Shown in pieces: positions 1 through 6,473 of a stretch of 9,065 nt of DNA (its first letter is position 1; the number at the start of each line of letters is the position of its first letter). The translations under genes and the position numbers were made by a program. A model generated the notes under the pieces. The model was not told the DNA's origin and made no database searches. It saw nothing but the letters and a program-made list of their open reading frames with translations. Location: assembly GCA_012965625.1 (NCBI GenBank), contig DTSC01000293.1, forward strand, positions 1 through 9,065, written 5' to 3'. This DNA comes from Flavobacteriales bacterium (lineage in GTDB: Bacteria; Bacteroidota; Bacteroidia; NORP154).

Positions 1-559
1 CACGACATGCACCATGGCAAGCTTTGCATTGGTAATCGCAAGCATGCTCTGCAAGCTCTTCAGTAGCTGCACTGGTCGTATGGCCCTGCCTGAGAATAAT
101 CCGCTGTGGACTCCACCATAAACCAGACCAACCAATGCTACTGTAATAACCATCGTCGTAACGGTAACCGCCCGGAAGACCTGAAAATCCGCTCTCGTTA
201 GTTCCGATACCATTATCTTTCCATCCACTTGTGCTTTTCATCTTAGTTCCTGCTACTTCCTCTCCACCCAAATAATCTGTTAAAGTTGTCCACTCCTCAT
301 CAGTAGGTAAATGCCAGCCAGAAGGACATACATTTTGTGCTGTTTCCCAATCATATAGGTATCCGTACTTTGCTACATTGGAGTTATTGTCATCATAAGC
401 CCAATAATTGCCACTGCTTGGCTTAAAGGCTAAATTCTCTGCCATCCATTCCTGAGTACCTATTATAACTGTCTTATAAGTCTTGCCATCTCGTTTATCT
501 GTTATCTGCCCAAAGGCAATGGTGGGGAGTAGGAATAGAAGGAGGATTAGTTTCTTCAT
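1..559 (-). CDS. Secreted FISUMP-domain protein, partial at window edge and probably frame-disrupted
   Basis: The start is ATG at 557-559, and the frame stays open for 186 codons to the left edge, so the true end is not visible. The N-terminus MKKLILLLFLLPTIAFGQ is a signal peptide with likely cleavage before Gln18. The mature part matches the Fibrobacter succinogenes major paralogous domain seen in many secreted Bacteroidota proteins: DGKTYKTVIIGTQEWMAENL (24-43), YGYLYDWETAQNVCPSGWHL (65-84), PTDEEWTTL (85-93), and the Gly/Tyr-rich GFSGLPGGYRYDDGYY (124-139) leading to GLWWS (146-150). Family members normally continue WWSST..., then A-W-x-R, and end GFSVRC. Here the frame instead reads PQRIILRQG after WWS, while a neighbouring frame reads STADYSQA as expected. 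A one-base loss near 109-112 is therefore likely, from mutation or sequencing error. The family has no established biochemical role; a surface or secreted role is inferred from the signal peptide. Confidence 0.72.
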   Translation of the reverse strand, partial: MKKLILLLFLLPTIAFGQITDKRDGKTYKTVIIGTQEWMAENLAFKPSSGNYWAYDDNNSNVAKYGYLYDWETAQNVCPSGWHLPTDEEWTTLTDYLGGEEVAGTKMKSTSGWKDNGIGTNESGFSGLPGGYRYDDGYYSSIGWSGLWWSPQRIILRQGHTTSAATEELAEHACDYQCKACHGACR

Positions 560-562
560 ATT

Positions 563-570
563 CAAATATA
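563..570 (-). promoter_or_regulatory. Possible -7 box (TATATTTG) just upstream of the FISUMP gene
   Basis: The minus strand reads TATATTTG, a perfect match to the Bacteroidota sigma-ABfr -7 consensus TAnnTTTG. It ends only 3 nt before the ATG, so transcription from it would give a nearly leaderless message. No TTG -33 element is visible at the usual distance, so this may be chance in AT-rich sequence. Confidence 0.25.
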
Positions 571-632
571 GCAATAAAACAGAATAAGGGTTTTGGAGGG
601 GATTGAGTATAAAAGGGGGTAAAAATGGCAAA

Positions 633-651
633 ATTGTTACTGGATTGTTAC
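633..651. repeat. Tandem 8-bp direct repeat, 11-bp period
   Basis: ATTGTTAC occurs at 633-640 and again at 644-651, separated by TGG. The 11-bp period puts both copies on about the same face of the helix. The repeat lies about 75-90 bp upstream of the FISUMP start and beside the T-tract of the tRNA terminator. It could be a regulator-binding site for the FISUMP gene, but the sequence alone does not show that. Confidence 0.3.
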
Positions 652-652
652 C

Positions 653-693
653 AGAAAAAGATAAAGCCTTGTATATCAATGACATACAAGGCT
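653..693 (-). terminator. Rho-independent terminator downstream of the initiator tRNA
   Basis: A perfect 10-bp inverted repeat pairs AGCCTTGTAT (665-674) with ATACAAGGCT (684-693) around a 9-nt loop. Reading the minus strand, the stem is followed by TTTATCTTTTTC, a typical U-rich tail, while the plus-strand side lacks one. The stem begins 7 nt past the tRNA discriminator base, so it should end the tRNA transcript and separate it from the FISUMP gene. Confidence 0.8.
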
Positions 694-699
694 ATTTAG

Positions 700-772
<73 letters not shown>

Positions 773-781
773 ATGAGGGGG

Positions 782-805
782 CAAATATACAAATTAATTT
801 TTCAA
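782..805 (-). promoter_or_regulatory. Bacteroidota-type promoter of the initiator tRNA
   Basis: The minus strand carries TATATTTG (782-789), a perfect TAnnTTTG -7 element ending 9 nt before the mature tRNA 5' end, which fits a very short leader. A TTG lies at 803-805, but the 13-nt spacing is shorter than the usual 17-23, so the -33 element is doubtful. The 773-877 stretch otherwise holds only AT-rich sequence between the tRNA and the amidohydrolase stop. Confidence 0.5.
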
Positions 806-877
806 GAAATTTCCTTTCCCGATGGATAAAATCAAAAAACGCTGCGGTTTATTAATGAATGGATTTTTATTGACAGA

Positions 878-2071
878 TTATTGGGCGAGCTCATTCACAG
901 CCAGCCACGCCATCAGGCCAATGCTGATTTCCAAAGCCTTCTCGTCAATGTTAAAGGTGTCGGTGTGAACGCCCGAAGTGATGCCCTTCTCTTTGTTGCC
1001 TACACCTATCCTTAAAAAGCATGCCGGTAGGCGCTGGGAGAAAGATGCGAAATCGTCGGCGGTCATGCGAAGATCCAGGTCGTCAACTTGTTCTGCACCC
1101 AAATAGTCCTGCGCATTTGCCTTGGCGTCTTTGGCTACCTGCTCATCGTTCACCAGGCAGGGATATCCCTTTTTTATCAAGACCTCACAAGTGCCTCCGT
1201 GCTTTTCGGCGATCTGCTTTGCTGTTTCCTCTACACGCCGGTGCACCTCATCCCTCCACTCTTCGTTCATGGCGCGAAAGGTGCCTTCTATCTGTACCTC
1301 GTTGGGGATCACATTGGTTGCTCCTGCTGCTACTATTTTGCCAAAAGCAAGTACCATGGGCGTGTCAAAATCTGGCTTGATTTGATTCAAGGCTACCAAT
1401 ATTTCTGCTGCCATGGGAATCGGATCAATGTTCAGGGCGGGTAGTGCAGCGTGGCCTCCCTGTCCCTTTACCGTAAGATAGATCTCATCAGCAGAAGCCA
1501 TATAAGGACCGGGCCGGAATCCCACCCTGCCTGCTTCCATGCTAGGCAAAACATGGAGGGCTAGCATTACCGAAGCATTCAGGTCTTCCAAAACCCCGGC
1601 TTCGATCATTTGGATGGCGCCGCCGGGCAGCTTCTCTTCTCCCGGCTGGAAAACCAGCTTTACCGTGCCTTCCCAATCTTCTTTGGAGCTATTAAGAATT
1701 TTAGCGGCACCGAGTATTGAGGCCATGTGTACATCGTGTCCGCAGGCGTGCATCACTCCGTCGTTTTTTGATTTGTACGGAATGTCATTTTTTTCAAAGA
1801 TCGGTAACGCATCCAGCTCTGCCCGAAGGGCTACCGTTCGCTTGGAGGGGTTCTTGCCCTCAATAGTTCCGATAATGCCTGTTTTGATGATACCTTTTTG
1901 GTAAGGAATATTCATCTGATCCAGCAACGAGCATACGTATTCTGAAGTTTTGAACTCCTCGAAAGAGAGCTCGGGGTTGGCATGGAGATGATTGCGAATA
2001 CCAATGATATCATCGTGGTATTCGGAGGCGAGGGTCTTTATCTTTTGTTTTAAGTCATTCAAGACACACAA
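878..2071 (-). CDS. M20D family amidohydrolase (HipO / N-acyl-amino-acid hydrolase type)
   Basis: This is a cytoplasmic metal-dependent amidohydrolase of 397 residues, the usual length for the hippurate hydrolase/IAA-amino-acid hydrolase/YxeP group. It should cleave an N-acylated amino acid or similar amide; the substrate cannot be read from sequence. Expected metal ligands are present: HACGHD (Cys110, His112), Glu146 in QPGEE (Glu145 would be the general base), His173 in ALHVLP and His369 in VHTDTF. The inserted lid/dimerisation domain spans about 185-300 and contains GQGGHAALP. There is no signal peptide. No ATG start is possible: an in-frame TAA lies at 2075-2077 and the first in-frame ATG is codon 53, inside the domain, so initiation is at TTG 2071 or TTG 2062. 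The gene begins 25 nt after the large upstream gene and may share its transcript. Its base composition is visibly more G+C-rich than the genes to the right. Confidence 0.9.
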   Translation of the reverse strand: MCVLNDLKQKIKTLASEYHDDIIGIRNHLHANPELSFEEFKTSEYVCSLLDQMNIPYQKGIIKTGIIGTIEGKNPSKRTVALRAELDALPIFEKNDIPYKSKNDGVMHACGHDVHMASILGAAKILNSSKEDWEGTVKLVFQPGEEKLPGGAIQMIEAGVLEDLNASVMLALHVLPSMEAGRVGFRPGPYMASADEIYLTVKGQGGHAALPALNIDPIPMAAEILVALNQIKPDFDTPMVLAFGKIVAAGATNVIPNEVQIEGTFRAMNEEWRDEVHRRVEETAKQIAEKHGGTCEVLIKKGYPCLVNDEQVAKDAKANAQDYLGAEQVDDLDLRMTADDFASFSQRLPACFLRIGVGNKEKGITSGVHTDTFNIDEKALEISIGLMAWLAVNELAQ

Positions 2072-2096
2072 ATATTAACGAGATTATATTTCCATT

Positions 2097-5000
2097 TTAG
2101 AAGTCAAGACATAGAGACCAGTAAAACATATGTGGTAAATGAATACCATCTTGTATACCCCTGGCCCAATCAACCCTGACAAAATATCCAAATAGCCTGC
2201 TTCTAAGTCCAACCCCGTAACCCATAACTATAGGTTCACGCTGATTGATGATTCTTACCTCACTATTGCCATTCACTGGGCCAAAAGGAAAAACAGCAGT
2301 ATTGAATGAATTGTCAGAAGCATATGGAGATTTTCCGGTCCAAGCAGTACCGATATCTCCAAACCCAACAATTTGAAAGTTTTTAATAAAGTCAGATTTC
2401 ATTGGCCGATTCATGAAGTATTTGAAAACAGGCAACCTGATCTCACTATTTATAACAGCAAAGCTGTTCCCATTTCTTACGTTTTGTAAAAATCCTCGCA
2501 TATTTGTTGCGACAGACTGATAAGCATAGCTCTCTTCTTCAGATATATCTGTATCAAAGTTAAAAACGGGCTTTAGCCATGCATCTACTCCGCCAAGGTA
2601 ATAGATGAGTTTTTGGTCTCCAAATGAAGAACTTGCTGCAATTCTGTTTGCCCAAATGAGCGTCCTGTGAATTTTCTGATAATACCGAAAATCAATCCCA
2701 GTCACATATAGGTTGGTTTCTGAATTGTCGATTTGCCGGAACCATTCTCCAAATACCTTATATCTCAAACCATTATAAATATTCAATCCACGCGTTATGG
2801 TATTGTCAAATACAAACTCCGCTTTTAATCCAGCCCAAGTATCATATACTGGAGGTTCTATAAGACTGCTGAAGTCTGTGGAAAGAGTTACAGACCTGTC
2901 ATTTCTGATGATTGCTGAACCACGAACAGACATTACCTCATTGAAAGGCCATTTAATACCATATTTTAAGTCGTGGGTATGTACCCTGATTCCAGTACCA
3001 TCTGTTCGAAAAGTCAGGAATGATTGGCGGTGAAAGACAGTTTGTTTGTCCAGGCGTTTTTTAAGATTCTCATAGCTGAGAAAAAACTCATTGTTGTTGA
3101 AATTACCCGCAAGTCTCATTCCTCCTACAATGCGATGATCTTCTAAAAGATCGCTTATGCCAATCTTGAGGAATAAGTTAAGACCCGGATTTGTATATAC
3201 AGCCCCTCCTCCAGTGAATTTTTGATAGGTCTCGTTGAGATACCTGTTGTCCAGTTGGCTGACAAAATATTCGGTAAAAAAAGCTGTATTATAATTCCAC
3301 TGCTTTTTAGGAATATATATTTGGTCTATTATCCTTATGTTCTTATTGGCCTTAACAATTGTAAGAGCGGTGTCTTTACTTAACATTTCCTCTCCTTCAC
3401 CTTTATCCTCCAATTTTAAACTTTCATTACTTTGAACTGGCTCTTCCTTGTTCTCCTCAATATTGAAGATGTAATTGTTGATATCAATTTTGTTTTCATG
3501 ATCCTTAAAATCACTATCAGTTGATCCCTCTAAACGTTCTGTCCTGTCATGATCTCTATTTTCAAGGCCAAGATCTGGAAACAGACTGTTTTCATCTGAA
3601 CTGTTCTGTTCCTCAAGAATCTTTTGGTCTGTACCTTTCCTGATAAGTTTGTCCATGGCAAGATCATTAACATACAATTTGTACCTGCCTTTCGAAAAGA
3701 TTATTTCTGCATATTTCTTGGCCGAAATATTTGCGTCTTGTTCAATAATGCTCCTTGAGTAATTGGAAACAGGAAGTGTATTCGTCACAAAACGATAATG
3801 AGCAATAGTATCAATATGGCTAATTACACTATCAAATTTTGTTAACATTCTATTATTTGTTCCGTTATGATTACTTAAATAGCTAATATAATTTTTATCA
3901 AACTCAATTGCCCTGCTGTCATTGATTTCAGGTGTATTTGTAATTCTCTTTAGAACATTGGATTTTTTTTCATAATTATAAAGAAAGATATCGCTGTTTT
4001 TTGGAATAATTATAGCTTCAGTTGAAGCTCCTTCCTGATTGGGGGATATTAATGTGTCATTAGTCCTATTTGAGCTAAAAACTATTTCATTAGAATTGTT
4101 GATGAACCTTGGGTTTAAATCGTCAAAAATATCTTCAGTTATTTGTTCAAATGTATTTTTTGAAAGATTGTAAACATAAATATCAGACTGGCCCTTGTTA
4201 ATTGCAGACAGTACCATTTTTTTTCCATCATTTGAATAAGAGAAGTCTAAGATCTTTTGAAAATGATGAATAGGGCGTATTTGTTTTTTCTTGCTTTTCA
4301 AGAAGTAGTAATTCAATAAAAACTTCTCGTTTTTTTCTGTGATTATTGCCAACATGTCTAAACTTGGATGCCAATCTAAAAGGGGATAAGAGTAATCAGT
4401 TAAACGGTCTAATTTATAGCCTCCTTTGAATACTTTCCTTTTCTTTTTTGTTTCAAGATCCAGTAGATAAACTTTATATTTTCCAAGCTTGTTAGTGGCA
4501 AATGCGATATAATTACCATCAGGGCTTACTTTAATTTGGCTGTAAGTTTTAGAAGCTTTAGACTTTTTTAAGATTGGATTTCCAGCTGGTAAGTTCGTGA
4601 TGCTTTCCTTTCCATAAAATCGGTCCCTATAAAAAACCAGCCAGTTATTAGAGAGGCTTTTGAGGGAAGAGCCCAAAACAAAGATAAGCCCGCTTTCTAT
4701 GTTCCTGCTTACTTTTGTCATATATAATATACTTGGTATTAATGCTTCTCCATATCTCTCTACAATAAAATTCCAGATTGAATGCCCAGCATATTTTGCT
4801 TCAATCCCGGTAAGATGATTGAATTTATTATATCTGCCTGAAAGAATCCCATCCTTTACTCTGTTCTCAATTTCCGTATCCCACCCACGTGCGTAAAAGG
4901 AAATTAAACCTTCTAAATACCAATCGGGTAACGTCAGCAAGGTTGAGTTTTTAACACGGTCTTTCCAATTTCCACCATACATCATTTGACTGATTAATAC

Positions 5001-5450
5001 TTCAGCAATTCCTTCACGCAATTGTTGTATAAGCTGATTGTGGTCTCCATTAAAGTAAAGAAAGATTTTTGAACCAACAATTCTTGTTACACCACCAACA
5101 TTATAATCTTCATCACTGGTGTATCCAATATTGCTCTGTTTTAGATCATTTAGCTTATTGTAGATTACTAACTGAAGCTTGCCTTCCAATGCGTAATCAA
5201 AGAAATCCTCCGTTTCTTCTATAACCTGAGTGGTTGCATTGGCGGTAAATATTGCAAGCTCCTTACCACCGGTATAAAAATAAACGTCAAATTTTTCAAA
5301 CTTGTAAAATGACCAGAGAAATTCTCTGTATTGAACCCTGTTTTTGCCAAAATCCTGATAAGAGCCATTGTAAAACTGGCCATATGAGCAAAAACAGCTC
5401 AGGGCTAAAACCACCAGAAATAGTGAACGGAATATTTTGGAGTGTAACAT
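2097..5450 (-). CDS. Exported protein: peptidase-MA-like domain, TolB/PD40 propeller and Omp85-like beta-barrel
   Basis: I chose ATG 5450 (1117 aa) over the in-frame TTG at 5462 because it puts MLHSKIFRSLFLVVLALS at the start of a signal peptide, with likely cleavage before Gln25. Residues about 40-280 resemble the peptidase MA/gluzincin fold, but the expected HExxH is REGIA (145-149); the third-ligand-like Glu180 remains in WYLEGL. Residues about 300-595 hold PD40/TolB-like propeller repeats such as SPDGNYIAF, SNDGKKMVLS and the IVFSSNR blade. Residues about 608-696 are acidic and low in complexity, ending near INNYIF. From about 725 to the end is a beta-strand-rich region with Omp85-like signatures: MRGF (984-987), VGFGDIGTAW (1028-1037), and GYGVGLRSRL plus RVDWARG near the end. 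The last residue is Phe, as in barrel-targeting signals. I expect an outer-membrane protein with a periplasmic propeller; its function is unknown. Propeller-plus-barrel proteins of this kind are often labelled TolB-like in Bacteroidota genomes. Confidence 0.82.
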   Translation of the reverse strand: MLHSKIFRSLFLVVLALSCFCSYGQFYNGSYQDFGKNRVQYREFLWSFYKFEKFDVYFYTGGKELAIFTANATTQVIEETEDFFDYALEGKLQLVIYNKLNDLKQSNIGYTSDEDYNVGGVTRIVGSKIFLYFNGDHNQLIQQLREGIAEVLISQMMYGGNWKDRVKNSTLLTLPDWYLEGLISFYARGWDTEIENRVKDGILSGRYNKFNHLTGIEAKYAGHSIWNFIVERYGEALIPSILYMTKVSRNIESGLIFVLGSSLKSLSNNWLVFYRDRFYGKESITNLPAGNPILKKSKASKTYSQIKVSPDGNYIAFATNKLGKYKVYLLDLETKKKRKVFKGGYKLDRLTDYSYPLLDWHPSLDMLAIITEKNEKFLLNYYFLKSKKKQIRPIHHFQKILDFSYSNDGKKMVLSAINKGQSDIYVYNLSKNTFEQITEDIFDDLNPRFINNSNEIVFSSNRTNDTLISPNQEGASTEAIIIPKNSDIFLYNYEKKSNVLKRITNTPEINDSRAIEFDKNYISYLSNHNGTNNRMLTKFDSVISHIDTIAHYRFVTNTLPVSNYSRSIIEQDANISAKKYAEIIFSKGRYKLYVNDLAMDKLIRKGTDQKILEEQNSSDENSLFPDLGLENRDHDRTERLEGSTDSDFKDHENKIDINNYIFNIEENKEEPVQSNESLKLEDKGEGEEMLSKDTALTIVKANKNIRIIDQIYIPKKQWNYNTAFFTEYFVSQLDNRYLNETYQKFTGGGAVYTNPGLNLFLKIGISDLLEDHRIVGGMRLAGNFNNNEFFLSYENLKKRLDKQTVFHRQSFLTFRTDGTGIRVHTHDLKYGIKWPFNEVMSVRGSAIIRNDRSVTLSTDFSSLIEPPVYDTWAGLKAEFVFDNTITRGLNIYNGLRYKVFGEWFRQIDNSETNLYVTGIDFRYYQKIHRTLIWANRIAASSSFGDQKLIYYLGGVDAWLKPVFNFDTDISEEESYAYQSVATNMRGFLQNVRNGNSFAVINSEIRLPVFKYFMNRPMKSDFIKNFQIVGFGDIGTAWTGKSPYASDNSFNTAVFPFGPVNGNSEVRIINQREPIVMGYGVGLRSRLFGYFVRVDWARGIQDGIHLPHMFYWSLCLDF

Positions 5451-5487
5451 TTTATTATCCAAACAGAAGAAATGTATCAGAGATAAA

Positions 5488-5495
5488 CAAAGATA
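5488..5495 (-). promoter_or_regulatory. -7 promoter element for the propeller/barrel gene
   Basis: The minus strand reads TATCTTTG, a perfect match to TAnnTTTG, 37 nt upstream of the ATG at 5450, giving a leader of roughly 30 nt. TTTG elements occur upstream, but the nearest is about 14 nt away, closer than the usual spacing. The 94-bp region 5451-5544 separates this gene from the divergent hydrolase gene and must hold promoters for both; no convincing plus-strand -7 box was found. Confidence 0.45.
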
Positions 5496-5544
5496 TAACT
5501 AATTTTGAGCAAACTTAGTACAATCTAACTACTAATATATAGCA

Positions 5545-6186
5545 ATGATACAGATAAAGAGCTTTGCGTTCAATCCATTTTCAGAAAACACATTTCTTCT
5601 TTATGATGAGACCAAGGAGTGCCTTATTGTTGATCCTGGATGCTATGAAGCACATGAAAAAGAGGAGTTGTGCAATTTTATTAGAGAAAAAGAACTCAAG
5701 CCTGTACGCTTGGTTAACACCCATTGCCATATTGACCATGTGCTGGGCGTTAAGTATATCGCTGACACCTATGGGCTTAATTTTCAATTTCACAAAATGG
5801 ATATGCCTGTATTTGAAAGTACTGAGATGGTAGCCCAAATGTATGGAATTCCAAATGTGGAAATGCCCATTACACCATCCGCTTTCTTAGATGAATCTGA
5901 TGTGGTTGAGTTTGGGGTTTCAAAGCTGGATGTTCTTTTTGTTCCAGGTCATTCACCCGGGCATATTGCCTTTATAAATAAGGAACAGAAGTTTACAATT
6001 TCGGGTGATGTCCTTTTTTATGGCAGTATTGGGCGAACAGATTTGCCAGGAGGAGAACATGAAACCTTAATAAATAGTATAAAAACAAAACTGCTGCCAT
6101 TAGGTGATGACTTTGTTGTTTATTCAGGCCATGGGCCAGAAACTAATATTGGATTTGAGCGAATGAACAATCCTTTCTTGACATAA
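5545..6186 (+). CDS. MBL-fold hydrolase, glyoxalase II-like (GloB/GloC type)
   Basis: This is a complete 213-residue metallo-beta-lactamase-fold protein from ATG to TAA, without a signal peptide and therefore cytoplasmic. The full binuclear metal site is visible: THCHIDH supplies His60, His62, Asp64 and His65, followed by His136 in PGHSPGH, Asp155 in SGDVLF and His196 in YSGHGPET. The SIGRTDLPGG segment (161-170) and the compact size match the short type II glyoxalases (YcbL/GloC), which hydrolyse S-lactoylglutathione or other thioesters. They lack the C-terminal helical substrate domain of classical GloB. The true substrate is uncertain, since many Bacteroidota lack glutathione; another thiol ester or a general thioesterase role is possible. 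It is transcribed divergently from the propeller/barrel gene and has no obvious functional partner here. Confidence 0.9.
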   Translation: MIQIKSFAFNPFSENTFLLYDETKECLIVDPGCYEAHEKEELCNFIREKELKPVRLVNTHCHIDHVLGVKYIADTYGLNFQFHKMDMPVFESTEMVAQMYGIPNVEMPITPSAFLDESDVVEFGVSKLDVLFVPGHSPGHIAFINKEQKFTISGDVLFYGSIGRTDLPGGEHETLINSIKTKLLPLGDDFVVYSGHGPETNIGFERMNNPFLT

Positions 6187-6219
6187 GCCAAGATTAGGAG
6201 GGTGCCCCATTCCTTTTAC

Positions 6220-6243
6220 AGGGTTCATTAAAACGACCCTTTT
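6220..6243 (+). terminator. Weak possible terminator after the MBL hydrolase
   Basis: AGGGTT (6220-6225) can pair with GACCCT (6235-6240), including one U-G wobble, around a 9-nt loop, followed by a short T run through 6243. It lies 33 nt after the hydrolase stop in the right orientation, but the stem is short and the tail brief. Confidence 0.35.
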
Positions 6244-6367
6244 GAATCTGGCTTTTTGATTTATTTGATCTATTTCTTTTGCCTATGAAAACAGCTGTCA
6301 ATGCTCATTCATCACTCTTCATAAACCAAGTGTTTTTTTCAAGCTTATGAAATAAAATATTTTTAGT

Positions 6368-6400
6368 TTTGTTATATTAATGGACAAATTTTTATATTTT
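6368..6400 (+). promoter_or_regulatory. Candidate promoter for the porP-like / gldJ unit
   Basis: TTTG at 6368-6371 and TATATTTT at 6393-6400 match the Bacteroidota -33 (TTTG) and -7 (TAnnTTTG) elements with a 21-nt spacer; the -7 differs only in its last base. Transcription would begin about 65 nt before the start codon. The AT-rich surroundings make chance matches likely. Confidence 0.4.
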
Positions 6401-6473
6401 AGCATTTCATTTTTCAACAAATACTCAGAATAAATTGTATCATTGCATCTTATATCCCAGTAGAGGACTTATG

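Larger units (their letters stand above)
6187..6470. other. AT-rich intergenic region between the hydrolase and the PorP-family gene
   Basis: The 284 bases hold no supportable gene on either strand. What can be seen is the weak hairpin at 6220-6240, several poly-T stretches, and a promoter-like pair of elements at 6368-6400 ahead of the PorP-family gene. The longest plus-strand reading frame starting with ATG here, at 6285-6350, has only 21 codons and no coding character. Confidence 0.6.

Noticed and set aside
1021..1904. Plus-strand reading frames of 87-121 codons opposite the amidohydrolase
   Set aside because: They lie wholly antisense to a gene with intact catalytic motifs and show no domain or signal of their own; long antisense frames are expected in G+C-rich coding sequence.
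5451..5462. TTG start of the propeller/barrel protein
   Set aside because: It adds only four residues before a good signal peptide; the ATG at 5450 is the simpler start.
6285..6350. Small 21-codon reading frame starting MKTAVNAH in the intergenic region
   Set aside because: No ribosome site, no membrane or signal character, and the stretch is simple AT-rich sequence.
6435..6473. TTG start of the PorP-family gene, 39 nt upstream
   Set aside because: It would place 13 residues ahead of a normal signal peptide and ignore the AGAGGA-like ribosome site in front of the double ATG at 6471/6474.
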